Below are positions 52,043 to 62,131 of a DNA stretch of 64,000 nt, piece after piece. The DNA lies in contig NZ_JAENGP010000013.1 in NCBI RefSeq assembly GCF_016595155.1, forward strand, positions 1 to 64,000, given 5' to 3'. The position numbers and the translations under genes are program-made. Under the pieces are notes generated by a model, which did not search any database, was not told the DNA's origin, and worked only from the letters and a program-made list of their open reading frames with translations. Source of the stretch: Advenella mandrilli. Lineage in GTDB: Bacteria; Pseudomonadota; Gammaproteobacteria; Burkholderiales; Burkholderiaceae_B. Numbering within the stretch: the stretch's first letter is position 1; each line of letters starts with the position of its first letter.

Positions 52043-53317
52043 ATGATGAAACTTCGTCTTCTGGCCCTTTCAGCCGGTTCGGCTGTTTTGCTGGCTGCCT
52101 GTTCAGGCAGTGCCCCTTATGTCCCGGGTGAAAGCCCTGAAACGGTTGCGATTGACGCGCCCTTGACGGTGCCTGCGCTGTCATCATTCGCACAAACCGC
52201 CGAGCGCAAACTGTCGGGCCAGTATACCCGTGTGTCCTGGTCCGACTTGCCGGGTTGGGATCAGGAGCAGGTTGACAATCTTTGGCTAACCTTGGTAAAC
52301 AATTGCCGGGGGCTGATGCGACCCATTTCCGGGTCCCTGACAATCCCGGCGCGTGCCACCCCACAAGCCTGGCAGCCGGTTTGCAAGGCCGTTGCCGAAT
52401 CGGGTCAGCCGGTCCGCAGCAATAATGCCGCTTTTGTAAAAAATTTCCTTGAAACCCATTTGCAACCCTGGAAGGTATCCGGTGTAAATGGCAGCAGTAA
52501 CACGGTCACCGGTTACTATGAACCGGTGGTCAGGGGCTCCCTGTCGCAAGGGGGGCAATACCAATGGCCCATGTATGCGCCACCGGCAGACTTGTTAACC
52601 ATTGACCTGGGTGGCGTCTATCCCGAATTGGCTGGCAAGCGTATTCGGGGCAAGCTGGTTGACAATAAAGTCGTGCCGTATGATACGCGTGAGCAAATCA
52701 ATGCCAGCGCCAACAAGCCTCCTGTCATTGCCTGGCTCGATGACCCCGTCGAAGCATTTTTTCTGCAAATTCAGGGTTCAGGCCGTGTTCTGCTTGATAA
52801 TGGTGAAACCCTGCGCCTGGCTTATGCCGACCATAACGGCCGCCCTTATACTTCCATTGGAAAATGGCTGGCCGACAAAGGTGAAATAGCCATCAGTCAA
52901 GCATCCATGCAAAATATTAAGGCTTGGGCCAAGGCCAATCCCGGCCGGGTTAATGAAATGTTAAATGCCAATCAGGCCATGGTGTTTTTTCGGCCTGAAA
53001 AGGTCACTGATGAAGCCATTGGGCCTAAAGGGGCGTATGGGATTCCTTTAATTGCTCAAAGGTCGGTAGCGGTTGATCCCGTTTTTGTACCGCTGGGTTC
53101 ACCCCTGTTTTTATCAACCACCCAGCCGGGTTCTAACACGCCATTAAGAAATGTGGTGTTTGCCCAAGATACGGGCGCTGCCATCAAGGGCGCTGCCCGA
53201 ACCGATTTTTTCTGGGGCAGTGGTCCGGAAGCTGGCAATTTGGCTGGTAAAATGAAGCAGCAAGGAGAAGTTTGGATTTTATGGCCTAAACAGGCTGGAG
53301 CACCGAGTGCAAGATGA
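52043..53317 (+). CDS. mltA: Membrane-bound lytic murein transglycosylase A
   Basis: A 424-residue outer membrane lipoprotein with a lipobox (LLAACSG; Cys about residue 20). The MltA domain contains VTGYYEPVVRGS and the 3D domain shows VPLGSPLFLS and FAQDTGAAIKGAARTDFFWGSG, with the catalytic Asp in the last. It overlaps the following hydroxylase gene by 4 nt (ATGA). Confidence 0.95.
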   Translation: MMKLRLLALSAGSAVLLAACSGSAPYVPGESPETVAIDAPLTVPALSSFAQTAERKLSGQYTRVSWSDLPGWDQEQVDNLWLTLVNNCRGLMRPISGSLTIPARATPQAWQPVCKAVAESGQPVRSNNAAFVKNFLETHLQPWKVSGVNGSSNTVTGYYEPVVRGSLSQGGQYQWPMYAPPADLLTIDLGGVYPELAGKRIRGKLVDNKVVPYDTREQINASANKPPVIAWLDDPVEAFFLQIQGSGRVLLDNGETLRLAYADHNGRPYTSIGKWLADKGEIAISQASMQNIKAWAKANPGRVNEMLNANQAMVFFRPEKVTDEAIGPKGAYGIPLIAQRSVAVDPVFVPLGSPLFLSTTQPGSNTPLRNVVFAQDTGAAIKGAARTDFFWGSGPEAGNLAGKMKQQGEVWILWPKQAGAPSAR

Positions 53318-54489
53318 GTAAATATGATGTAGTGGTTTGCGGGGGCGGTATTGTGGGACTGTCCTGCGCGCTGGCTTTGGCCAGGCAAAGAGTCAATGTG
53401 TGTTTGTTGGGCCCCAGGAAAAAGCCCATGGCTAACCTTGGTGAGCAGTATCATCCAAGGATTTATGCGGTTTCTTCAGCCAGCCAGTTGTTTCTGCAAG
53501 AACTGGGTGTCTGGAATTCCATTCCTGGCGAACGCATTGTGCCGGTAGAAAACATGGAAATCCATGGTGACCGGGACGGTATGGTGGTGCTTGATGCCTG
53601 GCAGGCGGCACAAGCCGAACTGGCCTGGATCATGGAATCGGGTGAAATAGAACAGGCCTTGTTCCAGGCGGTGCAAATATTTGGCGTGCCCTGGGTTGAC
53701 GACAAAATGCACAGTTATTCACCTGGGCAGGTCATCACAGAAAAAGGTAAAACGATACAGGCTGATTTATTCATCGGGGCTGATGGTGCCCGCTCCCCGT
53801 TACGTAAGGCTACGGGCCTGGCGCATGAAGCAAAGCCTTATGGGGATACCGGGCTGGTCTTGCAGCTCACCACTGAAAAACCGCATTTGAATACGGCTAT
53901 CCAGTGGTTCCGTCCCAATGGCATCCTCGCCTTCCTGCCATTGCCCGATACCCGTGATGGCCATCAGGTTTCCATGGTGTGGTCATTGCGCGATGAACAG
54001 GCTAACGTGCTGCAGGCCATGAGTCCTGAGCAGCTGGCTGCAGAATTGCCAGGGCAGCTTGATGAAATTACGCAGGGCAGGTTGGGCAAGGTCAGTGTCC
54101 GCAGCCCTTTGTATGGTTTTCCACTTACTCTTGAAAAAGCCAAAATGACCGCACCGGGTATTGCCCTGGTGGGGGATGCCGCCCATCGGGTGCACCCCCT
54201 GGCAGGCCAGGGCCTTAATCTTGGCTTGGTTGATGCGCGGGTTTTATGCAGCACCTTGGCCCACAAGGAACCTTTTCGCTCTTTTGGCGATCTTAGAGTA
54301 CTGGAACGTTATCAAAATGAACGTGCCGAAGCCATTCTGGCCATGCGCCTGGCTACCGATGGCCTGCACAAGCTGTTTGCCCTGCCATCATCGGGGCCTT
54401 TGGCGCTGTTGCGCAATGCCGGCATGGATGTGGTGCAACGCTTGCCGTTTGTCAAGCAGCGTCTGATTGCGGCGGCTTCGGGGCTTTAA
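53314..54489 (+). CDS. UbiH/UbiF/COQ6-family FAD-dependent hydroxylase
   Basis: A 391-residue flavoprotein monooxygenase, probably for a ring hydroxylation in ubiquinone biosynthesis. The dinucleotide motif GGGIVGLSCALALAR is at the N-terminus, DGARSPLRK is the second motif, and GDAAHRVHPLAGQGLNLGLVDA the third. Which ring position it hydroxylates cannot be decided by eye. It is coupled to mltA and followed by dsbC after 53 nt. Confidence 0.9.
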   Translation: MSKYDVVVCGGGIVGLSCALALARQRVNVCLLGPRKKPMANLGEQYHPRIYAVSSASQLFLQELGVWNSIPGERIVPVENMEIHGDRDGMVVLDAWQAAQAELAWIMESGEIEQALFQAVQIFGVPWVDDKMHSYSPGQVITEKGKTIQADLFIGADGARSPLRKATGLAHEAKPYGDTGLVLQLTTEKPHLNTAIQWFRPNGILAFLPLPDTRDGHQVSMVWSLRDEQANVLQAMSPEQLAAELPGQLDEITQGRLGKVSVRSPLYGFPLTLEKAKMTAPGIALVGDAAHRVHPLAGQGLNLGLVDARVLCSTLAHKEPFRSFGDLRVLERYQNERAEAILAMRLATDGLHKLFALPSSGPLALLRNAGMDVVQRLPFVKQRLIAAASGL

Positions 54490-54542
54490 TTTATAGTTAT
54501 CAAAGGCAGGTAGTTACCTGCTTTATACAGGAAACAGTTGGA

Positions 54543-55304
54543 ATGAAATTGTATGTGAATAAATGGGCACGGCTCAAGGCTTTGTCGCTGTGTTGCCTGC
54601 TGGGCTTTGCCTCGTCACCGGCTTTGGCACAAGAAGCAAACAACACAACAGACAGCATTAAAGAAGCCATTGCTTCGGCGTTTGAGGTAGAAGTAACCGC
54701 TGTAGAACAAACTCCCTATGCGGGGATTTATGAAGTCCAGATGGGTACCAATATTGTTTACACCACTGAAAAAGCTGATTTTGTGATTGCCGGCAACCTG
54801 ATTGATGCCAAGACCAAAAGCGATGTCACCAGTGAGCGGGTGGCTAAATTATCTGAAGTGCCTTTTGATACCTTACCGGTTGAACAGGCCGTTAAACGGG
54901 TTATTGGTAACGGTGAACGAAAAGTGGCTATTTTTGAAGACCCCAATTGTGGCTATTGCAAAAAACTCTATAAAGAGTTCGATGGCGTCGATAACGTGAC
55001 CGTGTATACGTTCCTGATGCCTATCCTGGCGCCGGACTCTATGGTAAAAGCCAACAATATCTGGTGTGCCAAAGATCAGGCCCTGGCATGGGGAAACTGG
55101 ATGGGCAGGAACGTGTCCCCGCCAACGGCAAAGTGTGAGGAAGAAACCCCCATTAGCAGTATTCTTGCCTTGGGTAAAACGCTGGGTGTTCAGGGTACGC
55201 CTGCCATGTTTTTTGAGGACGGCAGTCGCGTCAATGGTTATATGCCAGCAAAAAAAATTAATGAAGTACTGGACCGGCAAAGCCAGGTGGTTAGCCAGAA
55301 TTAA
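54543..55304 (+). CDS. dsbC: Thiol:disulfide interchange protein DsbC
   Basis: A 253-residue periplasmic disulfide isomerase with a signal peptide (cleavage about residue 30, ALAQE), an N-terminal dimerisation domain and a thioredoxin domain. The active site CGYC is at Cys136-Cys139 (FEDPNCGYCKKL), with a cis-Pro loop in GTPAMFF. An additional Cys pair (IWCAKD and AKCEEE) fits DsbC. A strong terminator follows. Confidence 0.94.
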   Translation: MKLYVNKWARLKALSLCCLLGFASSPALAQEANNTTDSIKEAIASAFEVEVTAVEQTPYAGIYEVQMGTNIVYTTEKADFVIAGNLIDAKTKSDVTSERVAKLSEVPFDTLPVEQAVKRVIGNGERKVAIFEDPNCGYCKKLYKEFDGVDNVTVYTFLMPILAPDSMVKANNIWCAKDQALAWGNWMGRNVSPPTAKCEEETPISSILALGKTLGVQGTPAMFFEDGSRVNGYMPAKKINEVLDRQSQVVSQN

Positions 55305-55328
55305 GCATCAACACGACATTGACACATA

Positions 55329-55358
55329 AAAAAACCGGCCTGTAAAAGCCGGTTTTTT
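55329..55358. terminator. Bidirectional terminator between dsbC and the nucleotidase gene
   Basis: AAAAAACCGGC (55329-55339) pairs with GCCGGTTTTTT (55348-55358) with an 8-nt loop. A and T tracts on both sides let it end both convergent transcripts. Confidence 0.92.
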
Positions 55359-56084
55359 TTATGTGTATGAAAACGGGTGACGCAAAAGCTCGTGAACCGA
55401 CTTTACCCGCAAGTCAACATAAGCTGGACGGATTTTATGCGTTGAGCTGAAGGGGGTGCCGGCATTGAAAATATGCACGGTTTTCAGGTGCAGCTGCTTG
55501 GCAATCTTCAGGTTTTTCAGGGTGTCTTCAACCAGGATGGTGTCGGTGGGTTTGCACTTTAGCAGGCCAAGCAGTTGGTGCATTAATGCGGGGGAAGGTT
55601 TGGGTCGGAAGGTGCCTTGCAGGCGCATTTGGTCAATGGAACAGATGCCGGCAAAGCAATGACGGATGCCCAGGGTATCAAGGACCGAACAGGCATAATC
55701 GTGTGGGGCATTGGTGAGGATGTATTTGATGCCGGGCACATTTTGCAATAATCTGGCCAGATTTCGTTCTGGTTTGACAAAATCGGGCGCATGAAAATCG
55801 TGGCTCATGTGCAGGAATTGCGAAGCATTGACACCGTGATGGCGTTCCATGCCAATCATGGTGGCACCGTAGCGTTCCCAGTATTTCTGCCGCAGTGCGG
55901 TGGCCGGCACAAAACCAATGCCCAGGGCTTTCATGATGGCTTTGGTCATGCTGACATCAATTTGGGCAAACACGGCATGAGAGGCATCGTGCAGGGTGTT
56001 GTCCAGGTCAAAAAGCCATACACGGCCGGTTTTTTTGTGTATGGCTTTTGCGCTTAACGGTTTGATCAGGCTGGAACAGGCCAT
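55359..56084 (-). CDS. HAD-family pyrimidine 5'-nucleotidase
   Basis: A 241-residue HAD hydrolase of the SDT1/PHM8 type. The nucleophile motif is VWLFDLDNTLHDA, motif II in KYILTNAPHDY, motif III around FRPKPSPAL and motif IV in TILVEDTLKNLKIAK. It lies 2 nt after argB. Substrate assignment to pyrimidine monophosphates rests on subfamily resemblance. Confidence 0.87.
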   Translation of the reverse strand: MACSSLIKPLSAKAIHKKTGRVWLFDLDNTLHDASHAVFAQIDVSMTKAIMKALGIGFVPATALRQKYWERYGATMIGMERHHGVNASQFLHMSHDFHAPDFVKPERNLARLLQNVPGIKYILTNAPHDYACSVLDTLGIRHCFAGICSIDQMRLQGTFRPKPSPALMHQLLGLLKCKPTDTILVEDTLKNLKIAKQLHLKTVHIFNAGTPFSSTHKIRPAYVDLRVKSVHELLRHPFSYT

Positions 56085-56086
56085 GC

Positions 56087-57007
<921 letters not shown>

Positions 57008-57027
57008 TTAAAAAAAGTTAAACGGAA

Positions 57028-57519
57028 TCAGGCTTTGGCAAGCGTATCCTGCAAGGTTTTTTCAAAGATGGCTTTATCATAGTTGCCAATAAAGCGTTTA
57101 ACAATATTGCCTTGCCGGTCTAGCAGGAATGCGACGGGCGTAAATTTAATATCGTCAAAGGCTTTGGCTACGCTGCCATCTTTGTCAAGTGTAACCGTAA
57201 ACGGCAGATTGTTGTCACGGGCGTAGTTTTTAACGAAAGGCTCGGGGTCGTAGGCCATGGCAACGGCGATGGTGTCGTAGCCCTGGTCTTTGTATTGCTT
57301 GTAATAGGCAATGGTGTCGGGCATTTGCTGAATGCAGGTAACACAATTGGTTGCCCAGAACTTAACCAATACGACCTTGCCTTGCAGGTCACTGGTCTGG
57401 AACTGCTTGCCCTCGAGACTGGTAAAAGTAACATTGGGGGCGGCTTCGGTTGAGCTTAGGGTAAACCAGACGCCTACGCCAGCCATGGCAATAACAAGGG
57501 AAATAATAAATTTTTTCAT
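57028..57519 (-). CDS. TlpA/ResA-like periplasmic thioredoxin-family protein
   Basis: A 163-residue thioredoxin-fold protein with an N-terminal signal anchor (FIISLVIAMAGVGVWFTL) and a CVTC redox motif in FWATNCVTCIQQMP. GKVVLVKFWATNC and PVAFLLDRQGNIVKRFIG are typical of TlpA-like reductases. Its start overlaps the dolP stop by one base. Probable role: a periplasmic thiol reductase; the partner is unknown. Confidence 0.87.
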   Translation of the reverse strand: MKKFIISLVIAMAGVGVWFTLSSTEAAPNVTFTSLEGKQFQTSDLQGKVVLVKFWATNCVTCIQQMPDTIAYYKQYKDQGYDTIAVAMAYDPEPFVKNYARDNNLPFTVTLDKDGSVAKAFDDIKFTPVAFLLDRQGNIVKRFIGNYDKAIFEKTLQDTLAKA

Positions 57520-58223
57520 CAGTTCAATGGATAGGTTTGAGTCGAGGAAGGATTAACTTCTGTGCCAGGGACTGTCATGCTGCCGCTTGATGAGGTAACA
57601 GATGAATTGCTGGCGGTACCTGACCCTGAAACCAGGTCAAACACCTTGACAACCCTGTTAACACCGCTGACACCCGCCGCCGCGGAGGCAGCACGGTCTC
57701 CTTCAATGGGAGAAACCTGACCCATCAGGTAGACAACACCCCGGCTGGTAGTGATATCAATGGTACTTGATGGGACATTTTTGGTGGTGAGAAGTTCCGT
57801 TCTGACCTTGGAGGTTATCCAGCTGTCATTGGCACGGGTGCTGAAGGCGGCTGGTGGCGCAACCACCACTTCATTGAGCACGGTTTTAACATCGGGAACA
57901 CCTTTGGCAATAGCTGCGGCCTGTTCTTTAGCGGCGATGGTGGTGGCTTCGCCGGTTAACAGTACCCGCTGGTTGTAGGCCATGGCATTGATGCGAACCG
58001 TGTCTTTGAGTGCTTCACCAATACGACTTTCGGTACGTATACCAATGTTTTTGTCGGTCAATTGCATGCCTGAAGTACGACGGTCGGTAGCAACCACGGC
58101 TGTGGTGGTTGCCGCACCGCCTACCAGCAAGGGGACGCATGCGGATAGCAGGGTGCTGGATCCCAGGACAAGAGCAAGTAAAGCGGTAGGGCGAATAATG
58201 CGTGCTGCACGCTTTAATTTCAT
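57519..58223 (-). CDS. dolP: BON-domain outer membrane lipoprotein DolP (YraP)
   Basis: A 234-residue lipoprotein: lipobox in STLLSACVPL, then two BON domains (about 50-115, IRTESRIGEALKDTVRINAMAYNQ..., and 125-190, ITSKVRTELLTTKNVPSSTIDI...), and a Ser/Thr-rich tail. The DolP identity is supported by order yraN-diaA-dolP as in E. coli. The start overlaps the diaA stop (ATGA). Role known for the family: outer membrane integrity and septal localisation. Confidence 0.92.
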   Translation of the reverse strand: MKLKRAARIIRPTALLALVLGSSTLLSACVPLLVGGAATTTAVVATDRRTSGMQLTDKNIGIRTESRIGEALKDTVRINAMAYNQRVLLTGEATTIAAKEQAAAIAKGVPDVKTVLNEVVVAPPAAFSTRANDSWITSKVRTELLTTKNVPSSTIDITTSRGVVYLMGQVSPIEGDRAASAAAGVSGVNRVVKVFDLVSGSGTASNSSVTSSSGSMTVPGTEVNPSSTQTYPLN

Positions 58224-58813
58224 GAAATATCTCCTAATAAGAATGCATCAATACCATCACACAGCACGTGTAGCAACAAGCCATGTACTTCCTGTATGCG
58301 CATGGTGCGATCGTGGGGGACACAAAGATGAACATCGAAATCGGTAAGCATGTTGGCAATGGCGCCGCCATTTTTACCGGTTAAGGCGATGACTGCCATG
58401 TTCCGTTCGTGTGCGGCCTGGATCGCCTTAATGACATTGCTTGAGTTGCCGCTGGTGGACATGGCAACCAGAACATCACCGGGTTGCCCCAGTGCCTGTA
58501 CCTGGCGCTCGAAAATGACATCAAAGCCATAATCATTGCCCACAGCAGTCAGGATAGAGGTGTCTGTATTCAGGGAGATGCCGGCAAACGGAATGCGGTC
58601 GCGCTCGAACCGTCCGACCAATTCGGCAATAAAGTGCTGGGCATCAGCGGCGGAGCCGCCGTTGCCGCATGCCAGTACCTTGGCATTGTTGCTGATTGCC
58701 TGGACTAATATATCAATACTTTGCGCAATCGGTGATAGGAGTGTGGACGCGCTGTTTTCCATGGTCTGGATGGCGTCTTGAAAGTGTAAATTGATTCTGG
58801 TAGAAATATCCAT
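58220..58813 (-). CDS. diaA: SIS-domain DnaA initiator-associating protein DiaA
   Basis: A 197-residue SIS-domain protein. VLACGNGGSAADAQHFIAEL and GDVLVAMSTSGNSSNVIKAI are SIS signatures shared by GmhA and DiaA. Neighbours yraN and dolP point to DiaA, which stimulates DnaA assembly at oriC, rather than heptose isomerase; annotation pipelines may call it either. I use the ATG at 58813. Confidence 0.88.
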   Translation of the reverse strand: MDISTRINLHFQDAIQTMENSASTLLSPIAQSIDILVQAISNNAKVLACGNGGSAADAQHFIAELVGRFERDRIPFAGISLNTDTSILTAVGNDYGFDVIFERQVQALGQPGDVLVAMSTSGNSSNVIKAIQAAHERNMAVIALTGKNGGAIANMLTDFDVHLCVPHDRTMRIQEVHGLLLHVLCDGIDAFLLGDIS

Positions 58814-58933
58814 GATCCTGATTATCGCACGAGTGCTCAAAAATACCTGTGATTAATGCATTAAAACGTCAGTGGCAATGCAGCTGTTTGGCTGCGGTGT
58901 TCTGTGATTTTATCAGGTTGAGCGCGTTGTGGT

Positions 58934-59407
58934 TCAAAATGCATGCCTGATCCATTCTATCTGTTCATGATCCATGCAAACAGCATCAAACCGGCATAAG
59001 GGGGGGGTGCCCCCGAAGTATCTGTGGCTGAGCAACGGGAGATAGAACGCGGCACTGGCTCGTAACCGTCTTTGTTTGGCGGGGGTAATGCTGGCGGCAG
59101 CACCCCCGAACCCCTTGCTATTGCGTAACCTGATCTCTATAAATACCAGCACCTGGCCATCCATCATGACGGCATCAATTTCTCCAAACCGGCAAGCCAG
59201 GTTTTGTTCCAGCATTTTCAGACCCTGTTTTTCAAGATATTCAATGGCTTGTTGCTCTGCTTGCAGGCCCGTGGTTTGTCTGGCCGACAATTTATGCTCG
59301 TAAAAAGGTTTGCGGGTGGCTAGTTTGCCTTGTGGACGGGCTTTTGCCCGCTTTTGCTGGGCAGCCAGAGCAAGTTCAAAAATGGTATTGTCATGTGAAT
59401 GGGTCAT
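58934..59407 (-). CDS. YraN (UPF0102) family protein
   Basis: A 157-residue protein with the restriction-endonuclease-like fold. AIEYLEKQGLKMLEQNLACRFGEIDAVMMDGQVLVFIEIRLRN carries the conserved Glu-Asp-Glu-x-Arg core, and SITPAKQRRLRASAAFYL completes the domain. The N-terminal 35 residues are basic and variable. It is divergent from rsmI, as in many proteobacteria. Function unknown. Confidence 0.9.
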   Translation of the reverse strand: MTHSHDNTIFELALAAQQKRAKARPQGKLATRKPFYEHKLSARQTTGLQAEQQAIEYLEKQGLKMLEQNLACRFGEIDAVMMDGQVLVFIEIRLRNSKGFGGAAASITPAKQRRLRASAAFYLPLLSHRYFGGTPPLCRFDAVCMDHEQIEWIRHAF

Positions 59408-59505
59408 TTTTTATGGGAAGTGTTTTTTTTTGCTGTCATAGGAAGTGATCAGCGATAATGTCGGCTGGGATTACATGGCAGTTATTTTTACAGAAAGAGA
59501 GCACT

Positions 59506-60426
59506 ATGGCGATAGAAGAGGGACCTTTTTATGCAGTATGGAAAAAGGTAATGGCAGATCTGGAACAGCAAAGCTGGCCGCAAGCTTGCCTGTATGTGGT
59601 GGCAACCCCCATTGGCAATCTGGCCGACATCAGTCCCCGGGCGGTTTTTGCCCTGAATCATGCTGATGTGATTGCCGCTGAAGATACCCGTTTATCCCGT
59701 GTCCTGCTTAATGCATGGGGAATCAATACGCCCCTGATGGCTGCGCATCGCCATAATGAAGCCCGGGCGGCACAGGAAATTATTCGCCTCCTGCAAGAAG
59801 GCAAGCGTGTGGCTCTGGTATCGGATGCCGGTGCGCCGGCCGTCAGTGATCCGGGCGGGCGTATCGTTCGTGAAGTCAGACAGCAAGGTTTGTTGGTCAG
59901 ACCCATTCCGGGGGCATCTGCGGTCATTGCCGCGCTGATGGGCAGTGGGGTCAGCAGTGATGAAAATCCCACGTTCGCTTTTGCCGGATTTGTTCCGCAG
60001 AAATCGGCGGCCAGGCAGCAATGGCTGCGTAAATGGGCGGCGCTGGATGCGCCGGTGGTTATGTTTGAATCACCGCACCGTATTCTGGCTTTTTGTCGTG
60101 ATTTGCTACTGGTGTGCGGTGCCGAGCGCCAGTTAACCGTAGCTCGCGAATTAACCAAGCGCTTCGAGCAGATAGTCTGCCTGCCGATTGGCGAACTTGA
60201 AGACTGGTTTGCACAAGACGCCCATCGTCAGTTGGGTGAGTTCGTGCTGATCCTTGATGCGGCACCTAAGACGGATGACGATGAACGGATGCTGAAGGCA
60301 ACCGAACTCTTGAAGGTATTGCTTGAAACGGTTTCGGTGAAAGATAGCGTAAAAATTGCCACCCAGTTAACCGGACTGGCGCGTGATGTTGTGTATTCAC
60401 GCGCCCTTGAATTGAAAGATGCTTAA
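59506..60426 (+). CDS. rsmI: 16S rRNA (cytidine-1402-2'-O)-methyltransferase
   Basis: A 306-residue SAM enzyme of the tetrapyrrole methylase fold. LYVVATPIGNLADISPRAV, VIAAEDTRLSRVLL, SDAGAPAVSDPGGRIV and PIPGASAVIAALMGSG are canonical. I chose the ATG at 59506 because the protein then starts about 30 residues before VATPIGNL as in relatives. Its stop overlaps that of convergent rlpA. Confidence 0.95.
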   Translation: MAIEEGPFYAVWKKVMADLEQQSWPQACLYVVATPIGNLADISPRAVFALNHADVIAAEDTRLSRVLLNAWGINTPLMAAHRHNEARAAQEIIRLLQEGKRVALVSDAGAPAVSDPGGRIVREVRQQGLLVRPIPGASAVIAALMGSGVSSDENPTFAFAGFVPQKSAARQQWLRKWAALDAPVVMFESPHRILAFCRDLLLVCGAERQLTVARELTKRFEQIVCLPIGELEDWFAQDAHRQLGEFVLILDAAPKTDDDERMLKATELLKVLLETVSVKDSVKIATQLTGLARDVVYSRALELKDA

Positions 60427-61148
60427 AGCATGGTTTTGCCGGCTTTTCTGCCTTTGGCGTTGTTCTTGATAAGCTCAACCTTGACTTTATCGCTGCCTTT
60501 ATTCACGATACCCAGTTTTTTTGCTGCACCAAAAGACAGGTCAATAATGCGATTGCCATGGAAAGGGCCGCGATCATTGATCCTGACCATAATGCTTTTA
60601 CCGGTAGAGACCCGGGTAACCTTGACCACACTGTTCAAGGGTAATTCTTTATGAGCGGCGGTCATTAAGTTCTGGTTGAATTTTTCGCCATTGGCCGTGC
60701 GTTTGCCATGAAAGCCGGGGCCGTACCATGAGGCATTGCCAACCTCGGAAAAATCGGTAATATTATTGGCAAATGGTACATAACGTTTGCCTTTGACGGT
60801 ATAGGCACGGGCATGGCTGCGGTGTGACGGCTGGGCCTTGAAGCGGGGGCCAGGTGCTGGCGTGGTTTCCTCTGGCTGGCTTTCTGTGACTGCATCAGTT
60901 TCTGCAGTATCCAGGCTGCGCAGGTTTTCACCATAAGCCCTGTCATAGCTGCTTTCCGGAAAAATGCCATTGGCCGTAATTCTGAAACTGCCGGCTTTTA
61001 GTTCTTTGACAGGGGCAGGTTGCGTAATTTCTTTGGCTTCAATGACATCTGTCGGATGTTCTTTTTCACTGGTACTGGCATGGGTGCTATATGATAAAAA
61101 TGTCACACATAAGGCCAGGAAAAGGGGTTGATGCTTTAGAGTCTTCAT
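60423..61148 (-). CDS. rlpA: RlpA-like septal lytic transglycosylase without SPOR domain
   Basis: A 241-residue exported protein with an N-terminal signal (LFLALCVTFLSYSTHAS) and one double-psi beta-barrel domain: GNASWYGPGFHGKRTANGE, MTAAHKELPLNSVVKVTR and VRINDRGPFHGNRIIDLS. The catalytic Asp is expected in INDRGPF. It ends soon after the barrel, so the C-terminal SPOR domain of E. coli RlpA is missing. No lipobox was seen. Its start overlaps the rapZ stop by 4 nt. Confidence 0.92.
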   Translation of the reverse strand: MKTLKHQPLFLALCVTFLSYSTHASTSEKEHPTDVIEAKEITQPAPVKELKAGSFRITANGIFPESSYDRAYGENLRSLDTAETDAVTESQPEETTPAPGPRFKAQPSHRSHARAYTVKGKRYVPFANNITDFSEVGNASWYGPGFHGKRTANGEKFNQNLMTAAHKELPLNSVVKVTRVSTGKSIMVRINDRGPFHGNRIIDLSFGAAKKLGIVNKGSDKVKVELIKNNAKGRKAGKTML

Positions 61149-62020
61149 GTAAGGTTCTTTGGTACTTGTGAACGATGTCGAACGCGTATGGGTCGATGTG
61201 AACTAAAGCGCTTGGCCAGTTCTTCTGCTACGTATACAGATCGATGCTGTCCGCCAGTACAACCTATGGCGACGGTAAGGTAGCTACGCGTATCCTGCAT
61301 GTAAGACGGCAACCATTTCTGGATGTATGCAGTGATATCGTTAATGATTTCAGACACGCTATCAAATTGCGATAGCCATGTTGCTACGGGCTCATCGCGA
61401 CCGGTAAGGGGACGTAAGTCCTTGTCGTAATGAGGATTAGGCAAGAATCTTACATCAAAAACCAGGTCCGCGTCACTAGGAACTCCCTTTTTAAATGCAA
61501 AAGATTCAAAAGTTAGTAACACATTGTTGTTATCAGGAATCACCAAATCCTTGATCCAGGCCCTTAATTGGATCGGGGTCAGGTCGGTCGTGTCAATGAC
61601 ATGTTCGTGCTCCCGCAGGGGGGCCAGCAGTTCGCGTTCATGGGAAATGCATTCACCCAGTGAAGGGGTAAAACCGTTCTTGACCTGCAGCCGATAGGAC
61701 AGAGGATGCCGGCGACGGGATTCGGAATAGCGTTGTTTTAATGTCCGGTCATCGGCTTCAAGAAAAATAACCTGCAGAGGCGTGCCCATGGTGCGTATCG
61801 CGCTAATGACATCGGGCAAGTTGGCCAGTTCTCCGGGAGACCGTACGTCAATGGCAACAGCTACTTTTTCAAAACCGTCTTCGCGTGCGCTGGCAATAAA
61901 GTCATGCAGGAATTTAACGGGAAGGTTGTCAATGCAGGTATAGCCCTGGTCTTCAAGCTGGCGGATGGCCACTGATTTACCCGAGCCGGAAATACCGGTA
62001 ATAATTACGACATGAAACAT
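61145..62020 (-). CDS. rapZ: RNase adapter protein RapZ (nucleotide-binding, YvcJ family)
   Basis: A 291-residue protein with P-loop GISGSGKS (residues 9-16) and a C-terminal domain ending in GCTGGQHRSVYVAEEL, which in E. coli binds sRNA GlmZ. It sits with hprK and ptsN in the order typical of proteobacteria that couple phosphotransferase signalling to envelope precursor control. Whether it acts on a GlmZ-like RNA in this lineage is unknown. Confidence 0.94.
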   Translation of the reverse strand: MFHVVIITGISGSGKSVAIRQLEDQGYTCIDNLPVKFLHDFIASAREDGFEKVAVAIDVRSPGELANLPDVISAIRTMGTPLQVIFLEADDRTLKQRYSESRRRHPLSYRLQVKNGFTPSLGECISHERELLAPLREHEHVIDTTDLTPIQLRAWIKDLVIPDNNNVLLTFESFAFKKGVPSDADLVFDVRFLPNPHYDKDLRPLTGRDEPVATWLSQFDSVSEIINDITAYIQKWLPSYMQDTRSYLTVAIGCTGGQHRSVYVAEELAKRFSSHRPIRVRHRSQVPKNLT

Positions 62021-62131
62021 GTTTTTTGTATGAAATCAATTAGTTGAACTTCATACAGGATAAACAATATTTATTACATTAACAATAAGGATTGAAAAAT
62101 GTATGAATTGTTAACATTTGCCGGTGTTTTG

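Noticed and set aside
58220-58813. Phosphoheptose isomerase GmhA
   Set aside because: The SIS motifs are shared, but the yraN-diaA-dolP order favours DiaA; heptose genes are absent nearby.
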